Of a DNA stretch of 49,942 nucleotides, positions 45,074 through 49,942 are shown piece after piece. This DNA comes from Sulfurimonas sp. SAG-AH-194-L11 (GTDB taxonomy: Bacteria > Campylobacterota > Campylobacteria > Campylobacterales > Sulfurimonadaceae), in the NCBI RefSeq assembly GCF_029215995.1, contig NZ_JAEMVB010000014.1, forward strand, positions 1 through 49,942. The letters run 5' to 3'. A model generated the notes under the pieces. That model worked only from the letters and a program-made list of their open reading frames with translations. It was not told the origin of the DNA and made no database searches. Numbering within the stretch: position 1 is the stretch's first letter; each line of letters starts with the position of its first letter. The position numbers and the translations under genes are program-made.

Positions 45074-45079
45074 TATAAT
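45074..45079 (+). promoter_or_regulatory. -10 box TATAAT for speD-bioA
   Basis: ATGTATAATT contains a perfect TATAAT, 32 bases before the speD ATG, and AGAGGAAAAGT is the ribosome site. It would let speD-bioA be transcribed apart from the two genes before it. Confidence 0.5.
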
Positions 45080-45105
45080 TTCTTTAACAATTAAAGAGGA
45101 AAAGT

Positions 45106-45834
45106 ATGCAACTAGTAGGTTTTAACAATCTTAAAAAAGCACTCAGTTTTAGTTTTTATGACTTTGTGATAGCACCAAGTGAGAGTGAAAAACTTTCATA
45201 TATAGAGTATATAAATACGCACTACAATGCGAAGAGAATCTCAGAGCTACTCCAAAAAATTGTACATATTATCGAAGCAGAAGTTTTAGATGTATCCCTG
45301 CAAGATTATGAACCTTATGGGGCTAGTTCTATGATACTTCTCGGTGATATAAAAGGTTCAGGAGTTGCTATGCATCTTGATAAGAGTCATATAACAGCAC
45401 ATACCTATCCGGACTTTGATAGTGACAATGGAATTCTCTCTTTTCGAGTAGATATAGAACTCTCTACATGTGGGGAGATAACACCACTGAGTTCACTCAA
45501 CGCCATCTTTGACTTTTTTGATACTGATATCGTTACTATAGACTATAATGTTCGTGGTTTCACTCGAAACAAACAGGGGCAGCATGTCTATATGGATCAT
45601 AGTCTAAACTCTATACAAGAGTATATAAATGCAGATATACTTAGTAGCTATAAAACAAAAGATTTAATACTTCAAAACGATAATATTTGGCAATTAAAAC
45701 TACTACGAACTGATATGAAAACAGATGAGTACTTCTCACCAGATACTACTCTAAGTGAGAGTGATAAAACTACTTACATCAAAGAGTTAAATGCAGAGAT
45801 GTTAAGTATATTTAACGGATGGAGAACAACTTGA
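45106..45834 (+). CDS. speD: S-adenosylmethionine decarboxylase, E. coli type
   Basis: Makes decarboxylated SAM, the aminopropyl donor for spermidine. The 242-residue protein matches the enterobacterial SpeD along its length: LVGFNNLKKALSFSFYDF at the start, QDYEPYGASSMILLGD, then HLDKSHITAHTYP, STCGEITPLSSLN, and DIVTIDYNVRGFTRN. The self-cleavage site is between K93 and S94, where the Ser becomes the pyruvoyl cofactor. The loop before it is about 18 residues shorter than in E. coli. It overlaps bioA at the 3' end. The SpeE-like partner is about 40 kb away, at 5116, and is divergent. Confidence 0.93.
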   Translation: MQLVGFNNLKKALSFSFYDFVIAPSESEKLSYIEYINTHYNAKRISELLQKIVHIIEAEVLDVSLQDYEPYGASSMILLGDIKGSGVAMHLDKSHITAHTYPDFDSDNGILSFRVDIELSTCGEITPLSSLNAIFDFFDTDIVTIDYNVRGFTRNKQGQHVYMDHSLNSIQEYINADILSSYKTKDLILQNDNIWQLKLLRTDMKTDEYFSPDTTLSESDKTTYIKELNAEMLSIFNGWRTT

Positions 45835-47114
45835 TTGATTTTGATACACAACATATACTACACCCCTATGCTCCCTCAGTACCTCAGGCAGATATGCATC
45901 TTGTGAAGTCTGCAAGTGGCGTTTACTTAGATCTTGAGAGTGGAGAGAGTGTCATAGATGGAATGAGCTCATGGTGGTCTGTCATTCACGGTTACAATGT
46001 ACCTGAGTTAAATGCAGCAGCTATAAGCCAACTCTCTAAAATGAGTCATGTTATGTTTGGTGGACTCACACATGAACCTGCTATTAAACTAGCACAAACA
46101 CTTCTCAGTATTACTGATGAAAATCTAGAGCATATCTTTTTTAGCGATAGTGGAAGTGTGAGTGTTGAGGTGGCATTAAAGATGGCTTACCAGTACTACA
46201 CCTCACAAGGTAACAAAGATAAAACGAAAATTCTTGCCTTCTCTAAGGCGTATCATGGTGATACTTTTGGTGCGATGAGTGTGTGTGACCCTATAACGGG
46301 AATGCATGCTGCATTTGAGGGTGTACTGCATAAAAACATCTTTGCAGAGGCTCCTATGTGTAGTTTTAAGGATGAGTGGGATGAAAAATATATACAAGAC
46401 TTTAAAGAGAAGCTAGAAGAGAACCACAAAAGAGTAGCCGCAGTTATACTAGAGCCAATCGTCCAAGGGGCAGGGGGAATGAGACTCTACTCTGTGATGT
46501 TTTTAAAACGAGTAAGAGAGTTATGCACAGAGTTTGATGTGCTTTTGATTTTAGATGAGATAGCAACAGGTTTTGGTCGAACTGGAAAACTCTTTGCATA
46601 TGAGCATGCTGCAGTTAGCCCTGACATCCTTTGTGTTGGTAAGGCACTAACAGGTGGTTATATGTCACTTGCGGCAACACTTGTTAGTAAAAAAGTGATG
46701 CAGGGTGTGGAAAGCGATGGAAATGTACTGATGCATGGACCAACTTTTATGGCAAATCCTTTGGCTTGTGCTGTTGCAAATGCTAGCCTAGAGTTGCTTT
46801 TAAACTCACCATGGCAAGAGAGAGTTTTAGCTATACAAGAGCAGTTAGAAGAGGAGCTTAAAATCTGTGAAGAGTTGAGTATAGTTAAAGAGGTTCGTGT
46901 TCTTGGGGCTATAGGGGTTGTGGAGTTAAACATAGATGTAGATTTAGCTTGGATGACACCTGAGTTTATTAAACGCGGTGTTTGGTTGCGTCCTTTTAAT
47001 AAACTTGTCTACATTATGCCACCATTTGTGATTAAAGAAGAGGAACTCAAGAGACTCGCAGGTGCTATATATGAAGTACTGCAAGAATTTACTCAATTAA
47101 GAAATATATTTTAG
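45819..47114 (+). CDS. bioA: Adenosylmethionine-8-amino-7-oxononanoate aminotransferase
   Basis: The PLP enzyme of biotin synthesis that uses SAM as amino donor to make 7,8-diaminopelargonic acid. Conserved segments are HPYAPSVPQADMHLV, GMSSWWSVIHGYNVPELN, SDSGSVSVEVALKMA, AYHGDTFGAMSVCDP, LILDEIATGFGRTG, and the PLP Lys in CVGKALTGGYMS. The frame opens at the ATG 45819, but a TTG at 45831 (ATTGATTTTGAT context) has GGAG six bases before it and shares TTGA with the speD stop, so it may be the true start. Other biotin genes are not near. SAM use links it loosely to speD. Confidence 0.94.
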   Translation: MENNLIDFDTQHILHPYAPSVPQADMHLVKSASGVYLDLESGESVIDGMSSWWSVIHGYNVPELNAAAISQLSKMSHVMFGGLTHEPAIKLAQTLLSITDENLEHIFFSDSGSVSVEVALKMAYQYYTSQGNKDKTKILAFSKAYHGDTFGAMSVCDPITGMHAAFEGVLHKNIFAEAPMCSFKDEWDEKYIQDFKEKLEENHKRVAAVILEPIVQGAGGMRLYSVMFLKRVRELCTEFDVLLILDEIATGFGRTGKLFAYEHAAVSPDILCVGKALTGGYMSLAATLVSKKVMQGVESDGNVLMHGPTFMANPLACAVANASLELLLNSPWQERVLAIQEQLEEELKICEELSIVKEVRVLGAIGVVELNIDVDLAWMTPEFIKRGVWLRPFNKLVYIMPPFVIKEEELKRLAGAIYEVLQEFTQLRNIF

Positions 47115-47139
47115 CAAGCTTGCTATACTTCCATTTGTG

Positions 47140-47156
47140 GATGAGTATAACTCATC
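47140..47156 (+). terminator. Hairpin after bioA
   Basis: GATGAGT and ACTCATC form a perfect seven-base stem with an ATA loop, 26 bases after the bioA stop. It is followed by ATATAAATGAAAAATT, so no strict T run. It is a weak terminator or an mRNA hairpin before the next gene. Confidence 0.45.
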
Positions 47157-47183
47157 ATATAAATGAAAAATTAAGGAAATAAA

Positions 47184-47756
47184 ATGAAAAAATTGATAGT
47201 TAGTTTCGTAAGTGTAATGGTACTGTTCTCAACTGTTTATGCAGCAACAACATGTGATGAGGTTGCAACGGTTAACACTAGTATAGAGAGTTTAAACACT
47301 ACAGTGACAAATCAACAAGCACTTGTATCAAAACTTTCAGATGATATAGGAATCATGTCAGATAGAATTTTAGTAATGGCAGATAAAATTGTAGCTACAG
47401 AGCAACTTTTAGCTGATACACTCTTAGCAATCACGGGAACAACTACTAGTGCATCGACAGGTGTAGTTTTATCAAAACCTCTTGATGGCTCTACTCAGTC
47501 TAAAACAGTTGCACCAACGATGGAACTCTCAACTGCATCTACTACATACTTACTATATGCTTCAACTGAGCCAACATTTTCAGCTGGAAATACTATTTCT
47601 CTCTACATAGAATCAACAGAAAGTTTAAGCACTTCATGGACTCAAGTTGTGAACTTTGCAGGTACAAGTACAACGATATATATCGCAGTTAAGAGTGTTG
47701 ATAGTAACGGTAAAATCTCTAGCCTTTCAAATGGGGTGAAGATTACACTACAGTAA
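47184..47756 (+). CDS. Unknown exported protein with coiled coil, paired with the next gene
   Basis: A 190-residue exported protein that I do not recognise. Signal peptide at residues 1-20 (VMVLFSTVYAA). Residues about 25-80 form a coiled coil (hydrophobic repeats in VNTSIESLNTTVTNQQALVSKL). Residues about 95-190 look like a beta sandwich with Ser/Thr-rich strands and end TIYIAVKSVDSNGKISSLSNGVKITLQ. The C-terminal pattern recurs in the next gene (DLYLGLQELDSNGNVNKISNSFKIT), so the two are related. AAGGAAAT ribosome site before the ATG. Possibly an envelope or surface fibre, but the role is unknown. Confidence 0.6.
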   Translation: MKKLIVSFVSVMVLFSTVYAATTCDEVATVNTSIESLNTTVTNQQALVSKLSDDIGIMSDRILVMADKIVATEQLLADTLLAITGTTTSASTGVVLSKPLDGSTQSKTVAPTMELSTASTTYLLYASTEPTFSAGNTISLYIESTESLSTSWTQVVNFAGTSTTIYIAVKSVDSNGKISSLSNGVKITLQ

Positions 47757-47767
47757 GTTATGTAACT

Positions 47768-48382
47768 ATGAATAATTTATATAAAATCATAATCACACTC
47801 GCTATAGTTATTTTTACGGGTTGTGGGAATAATTCTGACACAGATACAGCTTTAGTAGATGAAGAGTCTGAAGTACTTCTTTTGAGTGCAGTTAAGTTAA
47901 GTGATATGAGAGTTCGAGTATATGACTCCTCTTATGAAGTTACGAATGCTATGTATCTTGACTTAAACAAAAGTCTTTATGCTATGGATAGAATGACACA
48001 AAGCATAACAAGTACATTAGATGTTAACCTTAAGCTTTTAAATGAAGTGGCAAAACCTTTTGAGATATTTGCAAGCTATAGTACGATGTTTAGTGTTGAT
48101 AACAATTATACAGCGACTTCTCCCGCTTTTGTTATCACTGAGCCTTTAACGCTTAACTACTTTTTAGTCTCATCAGAAAATAGATTTTTTAATGAAGGTA
48201 TGACAGTTAAAACTCTTTTTACTGATAGTACTACACTTGGAAGTGCTTGGGTAAGAGCGATAAGTGATGCAAATAGTTCTAAGGATTTATACTTAGGACT
48301 TCAAGAGCTTGATAGCAACGGAAATGTTAACAAGATAAGCAATAGCTTTAAAATCACTGCTGCAAAACTCAGCAGTTTATAA
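47768..48382 (+). CDS. Unknown lipoprotein related to the gene before it
   Basis: A 204-residue lipoprotein with lipobox (IVIFTGCGNN, Cys near residue 19). A helical part (about 60-100, YAMDRMTQSITSTLDVNLKLLNEVAK) precedes a beta-rich domain whose last part (LYLGLQELDSNGNVNKISN) matches the C-terminal strand pattern of the previous protein. The start lies 11 bases after its neighbour, with no clear ribosome site, so translation may be coupled. The pair has the same plan (export, coiled or helical segment, beta sandwich), one free and one anchored. Function unknown. Confidence 0.6.
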   Translation: MNNLYKIIITLAIVIFTGCGNNSDTDTALVDEESEVLLLSAVKLSDMRVRVYDSSYEVTNAMYLDLNKSLYAMDRMTQSITSTLDVNLKLLNEVAKPFEIFASYSTMFSVDNNYTATSPAFVITEPLTLNYFLVSSENRFFNEGMTVKTLFTDSTTLGSAWVRAISDANSSKDLYLGLQELDSNGNVNKISNSFKITAAKLSSL

Positions 48383-48396
48383 ATGTTTAGGCATCT

Positions 48397-49942
48397 TTAA
48401 TCATTCCAAAGAATCTTATGTGTATTCATTTTTTCTTTATCTGTTTTAAAGTTGCTTCTGTTCTCTTTAAGCATCTCTAAGGCGGAGCTTAAATCAGGAA
48501 ATAGATGATGCTCAGGCACAAGTGTTGGAATAACTTTAATGTTTTCTAGCATCTTTCTTGGTTGCTCATTTATACCTGTGATAAGTACAGCGATATTTTT
48601 AGAGTTTAGCTCATAAATGGCATCATCAAGGGCATACATACCACTCTGGTCTATGCTTGGAACATTATACATTCTAAAAATCACAACACTGACTTCAGGT
48701 AACTCTTTCATCATCTGTTTAAAGTGTGCAGTAAATCCAAAAAAGATAGGCCCATTAAAGTGTTGAATATAGACTTGGTTCTCTATCGCCTTATAGGATT
48801 CTCTCTCATGTGATGATGGTGGAAAAAGATCATGAAAATCTTTGAGTGTTTTTGAGACGGATTTATTCTCTGCCATATCTCCCATCTGTTTCATAAAGAG
48901 TATAGACGCTAGAACCATACCTATTGCTACAGCTTGAAGTAGGTCTACAAAAACAGTTAAAAGGAGTACGATTATCATGATAACAGCATCCGCTCGCGGT
49001 ACTTCTTTTAAATGTTTTAATCCTTTATAGTCGATGATACCTAGACCAACGGTTATAAGGATTCCTGCAAGAACAGGGAGGGGAATAAGCTTAGCATATG
49101 CACCTGCACCAAATAAAATAATAACAAGAACAACACTATGTATAACACCAGAGAGATTTGTTCTTCCTCCTGCGTTTATGTTTACAACTGTTCTCATAGT
49201 TGCTCCCGCACCAGGAAGTCCACCAATAAGTCCTGCGACTATATTTCCTATACCTTGACCTACAAGCTCCTTGTTTGAATCATGTTGCGTTTTTGTCATG
49301 TTATCGGCAACGACTGAGGTAAGTAGTGAGTCGATAGAGCCAAGAGCAGCTAAGGTCATAGCAGGGATAATGATGAGCATAGGATTATGCCAATCCAAAG
49401 AGAGAATAGTATTTATATGTACCTCAGGGAAACCATTAGGGATATCCCCAATGATAGAGACATTTAAACCCATAAAAGTAGAGAGTATAGTTAAACTGAT
49501 AAGCGCAATGAGTGTTGAGGGGACTTTTTTTGTCAGCTTTGGAAACAGATAGATAATCGCTATAGTAGCTACAGATAAGAGGAGTGCTTGAGTGTTAATC
49601 TGTCCGCTAATGTTACCAAGAGTAGAGATTATCTCAACAATACTAGGTGGAGAGACAAGCCCAAAAAATGGATAAATCTGCATAATGATGATGATAGAAC
49701 CGATACCACTCATAAAACCTGAAACAACAGGGTAGGGAATATAGCGTATATACCGTCCAATCTTAAAAATCCCAAGTAAAATCTGAAAAAAACCAGCTAA
49801 AACAAAGGTGGCAACAATAGTCCCAATAGCTGCATCGAGTGAACCGTATACTGCTATTTCACTTGCGATGATAACAGCAGCTACTACTGCTAAAGGTCCA
49901 GTAGGGCCACTTATTTGTGTCTGTGTTCCACCAAAAAGGGCG
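48397..49942 (-). CDS. SulP-family anion transporter with STAS domain (5' end outside window)
   Basis: A SulP permease for sulfate, bicarbonate or similar anions, cut by the window edge. The open frame continues upstream of the Met at 49713 to the end (ALFGGTQTQISGPTGPLAV, the SulP signature, and FKIGRYIRYIPYPVVSGF), so at least 514 residues are seen and the start is outside. The membrane part has about eight to ten helices with GGLPGAGATMRTVVN and DYKGLKHLKEVPRADA. The C-terminal STAS domain spans about the last 110 residues (VSVVIFRMYNVPSIDQSGMYAL and ISVLITG-like strand). In a sulfur oxidiser and carbon fixer, sulfate export or bicarbonate uptake are both reasonable. Confidence 0.9.
   Translation of the reverse strand, partial: ALFGGTQTQISGPTGPLAVVAAVIIASEIAVYGSLDAAIGTIVATFVLAGFFQILLGIFKIGRYIRYIPYPVVSGFMSGIGSIIIIMQIYPFFGLVSPPSIVEIISTLGNISGQINTQALLLSVATIAIIYLFPKLTKKVPSTLIALISLTILSTFMGLNVSIIGDIPNGFPEVHINTILSLDWHNPMLIIIPAMTLAALGSIDSLLTSVVADNMTKTQHDSNKELVGQGIGNIVAGLIGGLPGAGATMRTVVNINAGGRTNLSGVIHSVVLVIILFGAGAYAKLIPLPVLAGILITVGLGIIDYKGLKHLKEVPRADAVIMIIVLLLTVFVDLLQAVAIGMVLASILFMKQMGDMAENKSVSKTLKDFHDLFPPSSHERESYKAIENQVYIQHFNGPIFFGFTAHFKQMMKELPEVSVVIFRMYNVPSIDQSGMYALDDAIYELNSKNIAVLITGINEQPRKMLENIKVIPTLVPEHHLFPDLSSALEMLKENRSNFKTDKEKMNTHKILWND

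Overview
This 49.9 kb window is AT-rich chromosomal DNA that looks like a sulfur-oxidising member of the Campylobacterota, most likely Sulfurimonas or a close relative. The reasons are a soxC-soxD-soxY-soxZ cluster separate from any other sox genes, a large NifS plus modular NifU pair, a divergent SpeE-like gene followed by coaE and dapF, the tig-clpP-def and rnc-aroC orders usual in this phylum, and the wide use of TATAAT-type -10 boxes. No tRNA, rRNA, CRISPR array, insertion sequence or prophage was seen. It is an ordinary housekeeping chromosome with many small envelope genes of unknown role.

Layout. 1-3.7 kb: a FadL/OmpP1 porin, then a two-gene operon of DUF302-like exported proteins. 3.8-5.0 kb (minus): purM and a YgaP-like membrane protein. 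5.1-7.0 kb: speE-like, coaE, dapF. 7.1-8.5 kb (minus): prfA and rpsT. 8.6-8.7 kb: a long inverted repeat between divergent promoters. 8.7-15.7 kb: glmM-lspA, tig-clpP-(degenerate GGDEF)-def, and a ComM/YifB ATPase. 15.7-19.2 kb (minus): metH. 19.4-24.3 kb: a lipoprotein and porin pair, ccoG, and a YeiH-type transporter. 24.3-27.6 kb: an unknown gene, a LapB-like TPR protein, rnc, aroC. 27.6-29.4 kb (minus): a DUF302 lipoprotein with a DUF4395 membrane protein. 29.4-33.3 kb (minus): MOSC protein and soxZ, Y, D, C. 33.5-38.1 kb (minus): ompA-like, mobA, moaC, a DUF493 gene, a coiled-coil protein, a DUF2231 membrane protein and a toxin-antitoxin pair. 38.1-40.0 kb (minus): leuC and an unknown gene. 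40.1-42.4 kb: nifS-nifU behind a Fur-box-like site. 42.4-43.5 kb (minus): a soluble chemoreceptor with a CZB domain. 43.6-48.4 kb: a 2OG-Fe(II) oxygenase, a CitE-like lyase, speD, bioA and two related exported proteins. 48.4 kb to the end (minus): a SulP anion transporter that runs off the window.

How the parts connect. SoxC is a molybdenum enzyme, and moaC, mobA and a MOSC protein lie within a few kilobases on the same strand, so cofactor supply and use are grouped. SoxD carries the electrons onward. SulP and YeiH proteins could move sulfur oxyanions. The DUF302 genes form two loci with Cys-containing exported proteins, one of them beside sox. speD and the SpeE-like gene belong to the same polyamine pathway but are 40 kb apart, and the SpeE-like protein is short and lacks the usual motif. 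The best candidates for undescribed biology are the DUF302/DUF4395 modules, the 27-bp-arm inverted repeat before glmM, the degenerate GGDEF protein locked into the clpP operon, and the 43-residue antitoxin.
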